DNA of 64,000 nucleotides from Welwitschia mirabilis (Eukaryota; Gnetophyta; Gnetopsida; Welwitschiales): contig JBOZIK010000001.1 in assembly GCA_051453625.1 (NCBI GenBank), positions 213,013,593 to 213,077,592 of the forward strand, given 5' to 3'. This document shows positions 48,051 to 61,179 of the stretch, piece after piece. The notes beneath the pieces are model-generated. The model had not been told where the DNA came from and did no database searches. It saw only the letters and a list, made by a program, of their open reading frames with translations. The first letter of the stretch is position 1; the number at the start of each line of letters is the position of its first letter. The position numbers and the translations under genes were made by a program.

Positions 48051-48742
48051 NNNNNNNNNNNNNNNNNNNNNNNNNNNNNNNNNNNNNNNNNNNNNNNNNN
48101 NNNNNNNNNNNNNNNNNNNNNNNNNNNNNNNNNNNNNNNNNNNNNNNNNNNNNNNNNNNNNNNNNNNNNNNNNNNNNNNNNNNNNNNNNNNNNNNNNNNN
48201 NNNNNNNNNNNNNNNNNNNNNNNNNNNNNNNNNNNNNNNNNNNNNNNNNNNNNNNNNNNNNNNNNNNNNNNNNNNNNNNNNNNNNNNNNNNNNNNNNNNN
48301 NNNNNNNNNNNNNNNNNNNNNNNNNNNNNNNNNNNNNNNNNNNNNNNNNNNNNNNNNNNNNNNNNNNNNNNNNNNNNNNNNNNNNNNNNNNNNNNNNNNN
48401 NNNNNNNNNNNNNNNNNNNNNNNNNNNNNNNNNNNNNNNNNNNNNNNNNNNNNNNNNNNNNNNNNNNNNNNNNNNNNNNNNNNNNNNNNNNNNNNNNNNN
48501 NNNNNNNNNNNNNNNNNNNNNNNNNNNNNNNNNNNNNNNNNNNNNNNNNNNNNNNNNNNNNNNNNNNNNNNNNNNNNNNNNNNNNNNNNNNNNNNNNNNN
48601 NNNNNNNNNNNNNNNNNNNNNNNNNNNNNNNNNNNNNNNNNNNNNNNNNNNNNNNNNNNNNNNNNNNNNNNNNNNNNNNNNNNNNNNNNNNNNNNNNNNN
48701 NNNNNNNNNNNNNNNNNNNNNNNNNNNNNNNNNNNNNNNNNN
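48051..48742. other. Assembly gap (692 N) in the F LTR triplet tract
   Basis: Both edges are in ggtggaagtggt-type repeat sequence on the plus strand. The gap probably reflects an expanded or collapsed tract. Confidence 0.9.
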
Positions 48743-49195
48743 TAGTGGTGGAAGGGGTGTGTCAAAGTTATGGGAGGTATGGAAGTAATGGAAGTGATGC
48801 GTTAAAATGTTGTAAACAATTTTTGGAAGTAGTAAGAGATGTGAAAGTGGTGGCAGTAATGGAAATTCTATAACCCTTGCTAGGCCACTAGGTGTTTCAA
48901 TATAATAATAATAATAATAATGCTCCACATGTAAATTAAAATAATTCTCATAACTAGTAATTTCTAGAACCATTTAAAAGAAATTTTCTATAAATAAAAC
49001 CATTTATCCATAAAAATTAAGTCAAAAAATTTTTAGTGGGGAAATATAAGTAATGTGAAGAACTATTACATAAAGTTTTCTCAACAAAAATTACACCACT
49101 AGAAAAATCAAAATAGTACATAAAGTAATTAAAATAGCTTATGATAATTAAGATTTATATTAAAATTTCTTAAACCTTTAAGGATCTAGACATGA

Positions 49196-49870
49196 CATTC
49201 CTCTACCCCTTAAGAAGTTTTATCCTTGAAACTTAAGCTACAAGCATCTATTTTAAATTCTCAACCAGTGTATCTTTTTATCTCTCTTAATCCTTGTACT
49301 TATAAAGTTGAATTTAACCTTCTGCAACATCATATATGTTATTGAATAAGTTGGATTATTGTTCAAAGTCTTGCTAGTTAATCATCATAATAGCACCAAT
49401 CATCTCTTACGTCTAGAATGCTCAAGCCTCTAAAAATTCTCTCCTTCCTTCATCTTTTACTTGGCATATCCTTTCTAAAAGTTGTATTCAAATTTTACAA
49501 AAACTATTTTGCTATACACAAACTTTTAGTATTCCCAATTTTATAAAATTGTCTATCTTTCATAAAAGATTAGGTAAGAACCACATAGTTGCTTTACTGA
49601 AGAATTTTTAAGAATACAGTTGAACATACTTATAGATTATTGAAAACTATTCAATTTTCATAAGCCAAAATATCTCAATGATATCCTTGCTTTAACCAAA
49701 CCCAAATAATCTTCTAAAATTACAACATAATAGTCTATCATGTCAACTATGATACTCACATCTAAGGATATTATGTAGAAATACTTTAAGCCTAAAACTC
49801 ATTAATTGTAAGTATCTTCCATTCTACATCCTTTGTTGTGAGCTTTTTTTAATTCCTCTCTGACATTTCT
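49196..49870 (-). mobile_element. Element F interior 3' end
   Basis: The minus strand matches the D interior end: the purine-rich block 'gtttcaaggataaaacttct' near 49225, 'attgagatattttggcttat' near 49675 (compare 35680) and 'actagattacataaatagaa' near 49880 (compare 35460). This shows D and F derive from one element family with a shared interior end. Confidence 0.65.
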
Positions 49871-52344
49871 ATTTATGTAATCTAGTTAAGTTTTTTACTT
49901 CAAATATAATATAGTATCATAAAGTCTAACATGTTAAGATATAAGTCTAAATTTATAAGTTTAGTCCAAGGAAATAAATGAAAGAACTATAGATGAGACT
50001 ATTGTCATTAAGTAAATACCACCTAAATCATTACAATAATTTATATATACATAACATGTGATATAAACAAGAGCTTAGATTTAGACCAATGTTATGTAAG
50101 CACAGATCAAACAAATATACAAGAGCTTGAAATTAATTAAGAGTGAGTTAAATCTAACCTCATAAGCTTAAATACCTATGCGCATATTCTATCTAAATTT
50201 GGTTCTTAAATCCATTTCATTACCTTAGAAGGTTGTAAATGTAATTAACTAATAAGTACTCTTTGATGTGGAGAGTAAAGGGAAAAAAGGTGATTAATAG
50301 TGGTACTTAAAAGATAATATATGATTACATCAAGAAAAAGTTGTAATTAGTATCAACATTTAGATTAGAAAGCCAGATAAAGAAATGCTAATTTAAAGTA
50401 TATATGGATCATTATTAGTATCTTGGTACAAAGGTAAAATGTGCTAATGACTTGGATTATCCATTAGAATAAATATTATTCATCAACACTCATAGGACTC
50501 AGCATAAAAAATCTATCTCAAATAAGAATTTTCCACTAAAGACTCAAATTAAGTTAGATGAATGGCTAAGAATAATGTTGATTCTTTCCCAATTATAATA
50601 TTATTAAAATGTAGTTAGGTTGTTTATAATTAAAGTACACTATGCAAAAATTCTTGAGTCCATAAATCCAGCTTCACGATATAAAATAATACTAGTATCT
50701 AGATTATCAAGTACTTATAGAAAAGTAAAGTATGATAAGGTAAGCCTTTTTATATTCCATTATACATGCAAGATGGCTTGACAAGAACATCTCTAAGCAA
50801 TTTCTAAGTCATTAATAAGAGCTAGGTCTCCACATAATTTTACATAATTTCAAACTAATGCTCTCATGAAAATTATCAAGCAAATTAAAATTTCCTTTGT
50901 GCTCATGTACAACTTATTATTAAAACAATGATGTAACTAGTAGAGTATCATTAAAATAGGGATGTGCATATGTTTATTATTTTTAAGTTATGCATTTCAT
51001 CTAAATACTGTAGATTCCTTATGTTAATTGAATGTGGTTTGATTATATGGTATTCATATATGTTGTATCCATCCTCTACTAGCCTAGGGGTGGATGTACT
51101 AAGTGGAGCAAAATAGAGCTTAAAGTTTCAAGATGGATACTCTCACACATTTAACACTGTTATTCATGAAGCTAAGGAGTACCATTCTAAGTGATAAACA
51201 AGAGATTCAAAGTTGTTAATATTAAAAACCATGATTTTATCATAGTAGACTGGCCACTAAATTCTAACATTCTATATGAAAGAGGCACCAAAGTACATTG
51301 AATCTATACAACAAGAATAAAATTCTATTCTAGCTTAAATTATCTTGAGTAATGAATATATAACATCAAAAGTAAGTATCATAGAATAGACTTTGCATAA
51401 CTGGACATCCATTTTTCCTCCTTTATCTGCATAATCATTTGTATGCCCTATTATATATACTTTTTAAATTTAAAATAAGTTTAGAAAAAAAATTATAATT
51501 ACTACAAAAGAACATAGTTTTTGAATTCTAAACACAAATCATCATGTATCACTCAATGGGCAGGGAGCCAAATAATTTGGCTAAGAGACCATCCCCATCG
51601 CCTGAATATCTAGGATGACTTTATTAGTCTACTTCTTACTATTGTTTCTTTCTTGGGTGCATAGTGAAATGTCCTCTAATTCTTACTTTTTAAAATATGT
51701 CATATCTAGTAAGTTAGGAATAAATTTAATTCCTAACGAAAATAATGATCTTATTCCTATGAGGTCTAGTATAAAGTGAAGACTATACATTAATTATAAG
51801 AAACTTAATATTATAACTAGAAAACCCAATTTCCTCTATTATTTTTTGTAAAATCCTTGAGTAAATAACTATACATCTTTTCTATTACTTTTGAGATGGA
51901 CATTCATGCTATAATTAAATAGAAATTATCATTAAAGATTAATAGAAATTACTTTTTCCTATTCTTATAGAACTTTTTCCTACAAATGCATGTCATTCAT
52001 CTTTACAATGATCCTACCACCTTTTAATGTTACAAGATTAGTATTTCATATAATTTAATGGAACCTTGTATAAATAACTTCATGAATGAATTTTCTATTC
52101 ATGTAATATCTTTTAATAGTTTCCTTAACAATAGTAAACTTATCCTATTGATATGTATTAAAAATTACCTTGTCTTAAACTATAAAAAATGTTATTTTAT
52201 GATTAACAGAGGAATCATCTTCAGATACATTACTTCAAGAGATGAAATTTAAGTAGATCTTTTTAAAAATTTATGATTATCAATATTCCTCTTCCTCAAA
52301 AATATAAATCCATTTAATTTTTTTAAAACATAAATAGTATTATA
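49871..52344. other. AT-rich interval, unassigned
   Basis: It probably includes more of the F interior, but I found no further match to D and no coding motif. The LRR fragment of D is not seen here. The frame at 52058-52252 shows no family. A slightly GC-richer spot near 51560-51610 has no recognised feature. Confidence 0.35.
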
Positions 52345-53585
52345 GAAGATTGTTTGTAGTAAAAATTAAATACACTTATATCTATTGTCAATGTATGGTA
52401 ATATCCAATATCATAATAGAGATATAAATCTTATGTGATTAAAAATTATGTTTTTTTAGTAAAATTAAGATTTATATTTTTATTATAGTCATAATGTAAT
52501 TCATTCATGGAATTAGATGTGATAAATAATTAAATAAAATAGGCATAATGAAAATGAGTGTACATGATAGAAATGTATAAGAGAATAAGGAATGGGTCAT
52601 AGCATAAATACTAGCATAATAATTTTAATAAAAGAATAAATATTTAGTTATATTCATGTATCTTTTGCTCTATCTTAAACATAGTGGCATAATCTCATAC
52701 CATAAACATAAAGCTCATGTCATTCTAGCTAAAGCACACTGGCACAATCTCCTCCATCATAGAAACAAAGGTAATGTTTTTAAGCCATCTAGACCTTATA
52801 ATAAGAATATTATAAGCATGAGAAGTAGAAGTATTCCTATATCCATCAAATAAATATTCAAGCTATATAATATAGAGTTAAAAATAAAATCACACATGAA
52901 AACTTAAAGTAATAACATGCCTTAGTCAATCCTAAGCATAATATGTATGAACCGATTACCACATGATATTAAAGTAATGCACCAAGGAAATAACAGGTAA
53001 TATTTCATTATAAAAGAATTAAAAACATATAATTCATTAAAAGTACTTATACTAATCCAAAAAGCATCATGCTAGCTTGAAAAATATCCCTTCCCTAATG
53101 AAAGGATTAGAAAGAGCACATGACTAAAGCTTTAATAATCTCTTGTACAATATGATCAAAGATTTATTTTAGTGAAGTGAAGTAGGGTATTTATAGGGAA
53201 AACTAGGACTTTGAATTATGGTTTTCAAGTCCAAATAAGATCATTTTTTAAAATGCCTATAGAATATGCAGTTATCCTTTAGACATGGGGATAATTTTAG
53301 GAGTTTTTGTTATAAAATATTATTTATTTTTCATCTATATTTTGAAATATCTTGAATAAATTTCTTGTATCCATTTTATGCATATTAGATTATGCCATTA
53401 CTTCTAGAATTAAATCCATTACCAATAATACTTAACACGGCTCCATCATTTGCCACAATACTCTAGATGATGTATATATCCTATAGAATGGTAAGTTTAG
53501 GTGTCTTATTAGAAAGAATATACATGATAAATGCATAAGTTTTATCATAAAAATCATCTTAATATGTAAACAAGGCCTAGGGTTA
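52345..53585 (-). repeat. B-family LTR fragment, inverted
   Basis: The minus strand matches the B LTR from about 45 bases after its start ('ctaggccttgtttac' near 53580) to the point where the palindromes of copies 3 and 4 turn. Landmarks include 'ttatgcttaggattg' near 52935. It lacks a forward partner. The frame at 52656-52853 lies inside it. Confidence 0.6.
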
Positions 53586-54379
53586 GGGATGTAGTGCTAT
53601 GACCTAACTATTCATAGTTGCTATCTGTCCCTCTAGATCTTTCTAAAAGCCCGTCTACCATTTTGTCCAAATAAAACTTGATTTGATGAATTCTTTTATT
53701 TTTTATTTTTATTTTTATTTTTTTAATTTTAGTTTTTATCTTTGTATTTCTTTCTTTTCTTTCTTTGATTCCAACAAATTATCTAGTTATTCTACCAAAT
53801 TTTCTTGTAGTTTTCTCTTGTTTTTTTTCTTTTTGTGGGGAAGGGGAAGTTTTTAAGAAATGATTTCAAAAAAATATATATATTCTTCTATTGATCTTTC
53901 CCTATACCATCTCTTCTCTTATCTCTTCCCTTCTTTATATCATGTAACTTCCTTAGTAGGTACTTTTAGATTTTTTTGTAAAAGGACATCATCAAAAAAT
54001 CTTAGAGAAGTGCTTTAATACATGTAATTTTTATTTTTTACATTACATTATATTGTATTTTAATTTTTGCATTATTCCTTTTTGAAAACTATATTTAGTA
54101 TTTTTTCCTATTAGTAAATTGAATATATCCTATATCTCAAACTCTTAAATTTTTTAAAACCTAATTGTCAATTTCTTTAAACCAATTTTACACCATCCTA
54201 CTGGATTGTCATCTTTCCTATTTAGAACTACTAGCATATTTCATTAAAATCACTTTAGATTTAGTGAATCTTAAGTTTATAACATCTTGTTATATCTCTC
54301 ATATTTTATGCATTAATAGACTCCATGTAAATCATAATCCTCACTTTTTTATTTAAAATTACAAATGTCACCTTTGATC

Positions 54380-55320
54380 TAATCGTTAACCTAAGAAAAC
54401 TATGAAAGATTGCCTTTATTTTTTATGCTTATATTTCCCTCCATGTATTATTTAACCTTCTTATATACATCCCTGAGGTTGTACCATTTTTATTCACCTT
54501 ATTTCCATGATCTAGATCATGAAGATACTTGCTTTTATCATGAGATGTTTGAGCCCATGTCTTCAACCATTCCTTATGCATTCTATTCCTCATCATCTCA
54601 CAAATTTTCTTCAGCCTTTAATTATTATTATTTATTTTTTTCATGAACATCCTTTATTTTATCCTATATATTTTGATCAATATCCTTCATATCCTAAAAT
54701 GTAATAATCCTTTTTAAACTCTGGAAGACATCCTTGAGAAGTTCAGGAAACCCAACACAAAATCAACACCATATAAAAACATTTTAATCAATAAACCTAT
54801 TCTATGTTATAAAGAATTAAATATAATTTGCAGTAATTATATTAAAACACTAACCAAATCATTCAAACACTTATCCAATAATAATAAGTAGAGCTTTTTG
54901 TATCCCTAAAACCTAATACTAGGGATCTTGAAAGGAATAATGATAGTTAAATTACTAAAACCAAACCACACTCTTTAGGCATGAGAAATAAATTAATGAG
55001 GACCTATTAGAAGATGAGTAATTACTTAAGGAGAGTTACATATCTAAGAATGCATCTTTTAGTATTTCTTGTGAGGAGAAGAACATTAAAGAAAAACCTT
55101 TACATGATTCATCATATAATAAACTCTTGATTTTCTTTTTAATATTCTCATGAACAAAACTTTTTCATATCATCTTTATTTCTTGAGAAAGATTTAAACT
55201 TTAATGTAGAAGATAAATCTTCCTATGAGTTGTAATAACATTTTGATAATCCTATGTATTCTTATCTTGATAAGGACATAATTCATCTAGTGATTAATCC
55301 CTCATCTTTGTCTTTATCCT
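54380..55320 (+). pseudogene. B3 gag region (broken)
   Basis: Near 54387-54450 the plus strand reads KKTMKDCLYFLCLYFPPCII, matching the same N-terminal gag block as in B2 at 12876. Downstream sequence follows B2 closely (for example 'ccatgtcttcaaccattcct' near 54555 against 13040). Many stops and frameshifts. There is no protease block. Confidence 0.5.
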
Positions 55321-55329
55321 AAAATAATG

Positions 55330-55445
55330 TATTATAAGAGTTATTGAAAAAAAATGAGCTAACTATAGGATGGATACTTTTAGATCTTAAACACATTGAT
55401 TTTACTATGTGCATTGATGTTCTCTCTACTTTCATAGCTGCATGT
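55330..55445 (+). pseudogene. B3 pre-RT segment (broken)
   Basis: This matches B2 13750-13850 base by base over most of its length. Joining frames, it reads IGWILLDLKHIDFTMCIDVL, the segment that precedes the RT core; in B3 the Trp codon is intact. As in B2, the RT core does not follow. Confidence 0.55.
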
Positions 55446-57713
55446 GTAAAAATATAAATATATTCTCTCCCATTCCATGAACCATCACATAATTAGAGCC
55501 TTTGTATCCTTAAGACTTCATCCATGTATCACACTAAAAATCATACTTCAAGGAATTAGAGTTTTATGGCATGACCTTACACTAGATTTATCTTCTAGAT
55601 TAAACTTAGGATGGGTATGTTCACTCACAATAAAACTGATATCTCTAAATGATATTTCTCTTATTGAACCACATAAGGATTACCACTTATATAATAGTCA
55701 CCTTAAGTTCTTTTTCTAAATTTCATACACATCATACAATACATTATCACTATCTTAAACCTTATGATCTACCTCTTTTATGATAGCATTATTTTATAAG
55801 GCTTTCTAATCACTCATCTCCTCCACCTTACCATGAGTTTAGGAGACTTACTAATCTTGGGTAGTGGATTTTCATACAATAAATAATAATAGATCTTTGT
55901 CATTCTCTAATGTAGGTTGAGATTAGGTGGATTTTTAATTTTTAAAATAATGACATCTTTATCTTTAAGTACTATATTAAGATTTTCATGCATTTAAAAT
56001 ATTCAATTTGGAACCAAAGAAAAAAGGTGGATTTTATTCTTTTATGATGCTTATTTGATTTGATGCATTTATGAGGAGGAGATTACTTTTTTCATTAGGC
56101 TAATGCATAAATAACCCCTTTCATGTGCCATGAATATAAAAGGAAAAAAGTAATAAGAGAAAGAAATATACACAAAGATCTTAAAGCTCTTTAGCACATA
56201 TTTTTATGATCTTTACTATTGGGTCTAGTTAACTGAATTGGGATTATGGACTCCTAATGGTAATGCAACTTTAATGATTCATTTGTAATACATTCATCTA
56301 CATTAAGGCTATAGATAATTAATGGTAATGTAGCATTGAATCCTTATTATACAACATGTTAAATCTATTTTAAGGAGGTATCATAACACTAAATGCTCAA
56401 TGTGATCAAATACTTGAAACTTGGATACCTATAAAATAAGGATGGAAAGAAAGGAAGTGAAGGTGGAATTAGAGTTTTCTTATGATTTACTAATTTTAAC
56501 ATTTGTTACTTAAGATTGTTTTACTATTTTTAACTTAAATGAATCTACTTTATCAATTTATTACCTTATTCTAACTTATATCCATATTAAATAAGTCTTT
56601 TTAAGGTTATAACTTTAGTTTCATAGTCTCATTCATTCATGATATGTATGTTAATGTCTTATTTGCATTACTATTTATTTTATTTCCATTTATTCCACTA
56701 TCCTATGCCATATGCATTCACCCATATCACATACATCTGTTATTTTATCTTTATAAGAAATAATAGTTAAAAGTACATCTATGTTTATTATGATGAGATG
56801 TCTTCTTCTATGTGTTATGATAGAATCAAGTTAGTTTATATTATCATTTACACTAAATGATCCTTAAACTTTTATTTCATATAATTTTATTTTCTTTTAG
56901 CCTTTTGGTTATTTCATCACTTTACCTCTTAAATTTTTATAAATCTTATATCCTTTCTTATTTACTATTCTAAACCTAAGAGCATTTATTTACAAAATTG
57001 GTGTTGTCATGAGCCCTGATTGGTGTCACCTACTTTTTCTATTTTCATCTCACACCTTTTTCCTATAATTATTATTTATATTCATAATCATCTCAGGTCA
57101 TTGATGAGTCATGATGTTTTAGAAAATTGGATTTTAACTTATTCTTCATCCATTTTCTATCTCATTTGCATACTTTTTTTATGATCTTCAATTAGATTTT
57201 TCTTTATTATTACCTAGCTTTTCCTTTAGTTTTTGTCTATTCCCTTTCTCTATCACTTCATCTACAATAATCATATATTGAGCATCATCATTTGGTGATT
57301 TCTTATAGATACCCTTTTTACTTTCATTTGTTTTCCATGTATTTTTAAACATAGGTGGCACTGTTTTTCTTTTTTATTTCTTGCATGTACGATTTTTTAG
57401 TAATTTTCCTTTCTATCTCATTTTAGTACATAGATCATTCATTCCTCATTATGTTACAATAACTTTTCATCTTTTAAACTTTATGGATAAAGTTTAGCTT
57501 TAGTTATAGGACGAACATTTGCACTTAAGGTACTTACGTTGCATGCTTTATCTTTTACTTAAAGTATAATTTTAGAGTTTATTAGTTAAATTTTTCTAAA
57601 GAAGCCTTCATTGTTTCATACTTTATTGAATTCATTTGCAATTTTTAACATGTCATCTAATTTTCTGACACACTCTTTTACTAAGGAACTAGCAAAAGAT
57701 TGGTTGAAGGGTA

Positions 57714-58968
57714 TGATAATACTCAAAAATTAACATTTATGTTAAGGAATTAAGGTCTTGTTGGTAATTTTACTTAATCATCATGATGGTTTTATGAATT
57801 TCTTTTACTTAAGGCCATGTATCTCCTATTTTACTAGTAATATGCCTAAACACTATTATTTTATATGGTAAATGTGATATCACAAGACTTAGGTAGGAGA
57901 TAGAGTTTTTATAATTATAATTAGTGACAAAATTAATCTCAATCATGGTGGTATCAATATCTTAAATCAAAATAGTACTATTCTTATCTTTCTAAGTCTT
58001 CTTAATGTAAGAAATCCATTTTCATCATTTCTAAAAACAAAATATTTATTTCTAAGAAGAACCACTCAATTTGATCTCATGACTAAAGAATTATTTTATG
58101 TACTTTAGGCACTCTTTAGAATGATCCTATTAGGCCTTAGAAATCCTACTTAAAAATCCTAATATAGGAAACTTCATTGTGATATTTGAAGAGATTAGAG
58201 ATTTATTCATGAGTTATTTCTAAGGTTCCCATTAGAATGGGCTAGCTACCAAGCTAGCATGATGCTTTTTAATTTAGCATGAGTATATTTTCTGATTGTA
58301 TGATTTACTTATTTTAATAATAAAGTACTACATGTTCTTGGTGAATTACTTTGATACGAAGTTGTGAATGTCATATTTATTATGCTTAGGATTGGCTAAG
58401 TCATGCTTTTACTTTAAGATCTAGTTTGATGATTTTTATTTTCATTTTAGCTTACATAACTTAAATGTTTATTTGATGGATCTTAAAAGATACCTACTTT
58501 TCATGCTTATTTTATTCTTGTTGTGAAGGCTAAGTGACTTAAATATATCATGCTCATGTCTATGATGGATGACATTATGCCATTGTGCTTAAGCCTAGAC
58601 TAATGTTATACTCATGATCATATATATCATCATAAATGAGTTGAAATTGAAACTACATGTTTTTTTTATAAGTACTTATTTTTTTCCTTGAAGTTGCTAT
58701 GTTAGTTTGAATGTTATGTCTCATTTCTAGCTCTTTAAATATCACTCTTTTTTTTCTTCTTTTACTAATATCTTTCATCATTTATTTCTAAGAAAAATGA
58801 CATTGAGAATACACTACAAACATAAGTTATAGTAATTTTGATAAAAGTTGGATTTCACCACATAAGATTTTTATTCCTAGGGTGATCTTGGGGTTTATTA
58901 TATATTAATGATAGATACAATCATATTCAAATTTCACCATAAATATTTTTCCAATATAGTTATCCTAC
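57714..58968 (+). repeat. B-family LTR, copy 4 (left arm of palindrome 2)
   Basis: It starts 'tgataatactcaaaaatta' after a purine tract and aligns with the other forward copies up to 'accataaatatttttccaat' near 58940, where it meets its inverted copy. Confidence 0.75.
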
Positions 58969-60271
58969 CACAATTCTTAAAAATAGCATTAAAAATTTGT
59001 TCATGATAGAATTTGTCAACACTTGTAACTATTATTAAGGTATGACAATATGTAATATCACCCTAGGGATACAAATCTAACATTATAAAACCCAACTTTT
59101 ATTAATGAAAATAGGACTTTCTTTTGTAATAAAGTTCCATGTCATTCTTTCATATCAATTAAAGCAAGTAGAATGAAAATAAGTATAAGTTACTAATATA
59201 CATATAAAAATTAAGAACGAAACATAGCATTAATATTAGCATAATGGATTTAAGAAAAGTATAAATATTTACTTAAATTCATGTAATTTTTACTCTAGCT
59301 TAAGCACAAGTGCATAATCTCATTTATCATAGAAATGAGATTCATGTAATTCTAGCTTAATAGTAATGGCATAATATCATCTATACTAGACATGACGTTA
59401 ATGTCTCTAAGACACCTAGCCTTCACAATAAGAATATTATAAGCATAAAAAGTAGGAGTCTTCTGACATACATCAAATGAAGATTTAGATTATGCAAGCT
59501 AAAGTAAAAATGAGAATCATACATAAAATCGTAGATTAATAATATTCCTTAGTCAATCCTAAGCATAATAAATGTGAAACAGTCATTACTTAATATTAAA
59601 GTAATGTATTAAGAAAAGAATATATAACACTTTATTATTAAATAAGTAAAAAAATAATCCCTTAAAAGTACTTATTCTTATCCAAGAAGCATCGTGCTAG
59701 CATGAATTCTAGCCCATCTCTAAGAGAAGGATTAGAAGGAACAAAGATCCAATAATTTCTTATACAATATGATCAAAGATACCATTAAATAAAGTGAAAT
59801 ATGATATTCATAGATTCAATTAGCATTTTTATTTAGGATTTCTAAGGCCTAATGGGGTCATTCTTTAAAATGCATAAAATATACAGGGTTGTCCTTTAGT
59901 CATGGGGATAATTTGAGGGGTATTATTATAAAATATTTTTCTTTTTTAATATACTTTTAATGCCTAAAATGGATTGCTTGCATTAAGAAGGTTCAAGATT
60001 ATAAGTACAAACTCATTTTGTGCATAGTAACTAGAATTACTACTTTATAACTAAAGCCTTTACTAGTAATACTTATCACACCTACATCCTCTACCATAAT
60101 AATCTAGATGATATAAATACCCTACAAAATAATAGTGTTAATGTAGATTATTAGTAAAACTAGATTCTCATGGCCTTAAGCATAATAAATATATAAAAAT
60201 ATTATAATAATCAATTAAACATGCTAGTAAGGCCTAAATTTTTAATGTAAATTTGATTTTATGTGTTATCA
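58969..60271 (-). repeat. B-family LTR, inverted, right arm of palindrome 2
   Basis: The minus strand from 60271 ('tgataacacataaaatcaaa') downwards matches the B LTR, with landmarks 'catgatgcttcttgga'-type sequence near 59685 and 'tgcttaggattgac' near 59555. The two arms meet with almost no spacer. No five-base duplication flanks the pair. Confidence 0.75.
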
Positions 60272-60274
60272 AAG

Positions 60275-61000
60275 GTTCATTCAGAGTTTATAAAAATAAC
60301 TAAAACTGTTTATGATCTTCTTAGTAAAGATGCCTCTTTTAAGAGCATACATAAATGTCAAGAATACTTTGATAATCTTGAATATAGACATAGTATAACA
60401 CCATGCATTCAAACACCTAGTTATAAAAACTTTTGAAATGATATGTGATNNNNNNNNNNNNNNNNNNNNNNNNNNNNNNNNNNNNNNNNNNNNNNNNNNN
60501 NNNNNNNNNNNNNNNNNNNNNNNNNNNNNNNNNNNNNNNNNNNNNNNNNTTATAAAAACTTTTGAAATGATATGTGATGCTATTGATTGTGCTATTGATG
60601 TAGCTTTGGATAAGAAATTTGATAGGAATCTAATAATTATCCATTATGATAATAAATTGTTAAACAATAATAATATTAACTACATTATCATTAAAAAATA
60701 AATTCGTATAATAGTTTTTACTTTAGATAAATTTAGGTAATGTTGCCTTGGTACTAAGGTTATAACTTATATAGATCATTTATCCTTTATAAATCTTTTT
60801 ATTAAAAAAGATCATAAGCTTAAATTAATTAGATAAGTGTTATTCTTATAAGAACCTAACTTAGAAATTAAATATAAGAAATGTTTTGATAATGTAGTTG
60901 TTGATCATCTTTTAAGGATTTCTTAAAATGTTTTGCATGACTTAGATATATTTATGGCTATTTTCTTAATGAATGTTTCTTTTTCATCTTAGAAAATCTA
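60275..61000 (+). pseudogene. Athila/Tat-like RT end and RNase H (broken)
   Basis: FIKITKTVYDLLSKDASFK (60290-60345) and KCQEYFDNLEYR (60350-60390) match the thumb/connection end of gypsy RT. KTFEMICDAIDCAIDVALDK (60562-60620), then LIIIHYDNKLLNNNNINY, match RNase H, and the first catalytic Asp (in CDA) is kept. VFTLDKFR, LGTKVITYIDHLSFINLF (60720-60800) and NVVVDHLLRIS (60885-60925) match the rest of the domain up to its Asp-His-Leu end. A 100-N gap at 60450-60549 repeats about 30 bases on both sides. Few stops remain, so this piece is better preserved than B. The open frame at 60438-60701 is part of it. Confidence 0.8.
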
Positions 61001-61179
61001 ATGATACATAAACATTGCTAATTCCTTATTCTCCAATTATCCCTTTTCATTATAGTTATAATGATAGGAAGAAATTACTAAGCTAAGTCAAATTATAGTA
61101 ACCTTTATCTTTTCAAGTATTGTCTTAACTAAAACATTTGAAGATGCATCCGTCAATCTAAAATCGATGATGTTTCTAA

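Larger units (their letters stand above)
46846..49195 (-). repeat. Element F LTR (D family, minus strand)
   Basis: On the minus strand it starts 'tgtcatgtctagatcctta' at 49195 and ends 'aatcaggttgttata' at 46846. It matches the D LTR in the same order: the C-rich triplet tract (here g-rich on plus, around 48020-48860), the embedded primer-site copy and the final block. A 692-N gap (48051-48742) sits inside the triplet tract. No outer primer site is seen beyond 46846, so this is a 3' LTR of the F interior at higher coordinates or a truncated copy. The frames at 47556-48973 are built on this LTR and on N. Confidence 0.7.
53670..57713 (+). mobile_element. Element B3 internal region (decayed)
   Basis: The layout is as in B2: T-rich leader (53690-53850), gag (54380-55320), pre-RT segment (55330-55445), then about 2.2 kb non-coding ending in 'ttggttgaagggta' before the LTR at 57714. 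The left LTR is missing or replaced by the inverted fragment ending at 53585. The frames at 54165-54356, 54410-54646, 54519-54704 and 55477-55719 are pieces or chance frames of this region. Confidence 0.6.

Noticed and set aside
47981-48973. A 330-codon minus frame, and three further frames over the same place
   Set aside because: Most codons are N, and the real flanks belong to the F LTR.
57714-60271. A clean DNA transposon with long terminal inverted repeats
   Set aside because: The arms also occur as direct LTRs flanking gag-bearing interiors, and no target duplication was found. I kept it only as an alternative under findings.
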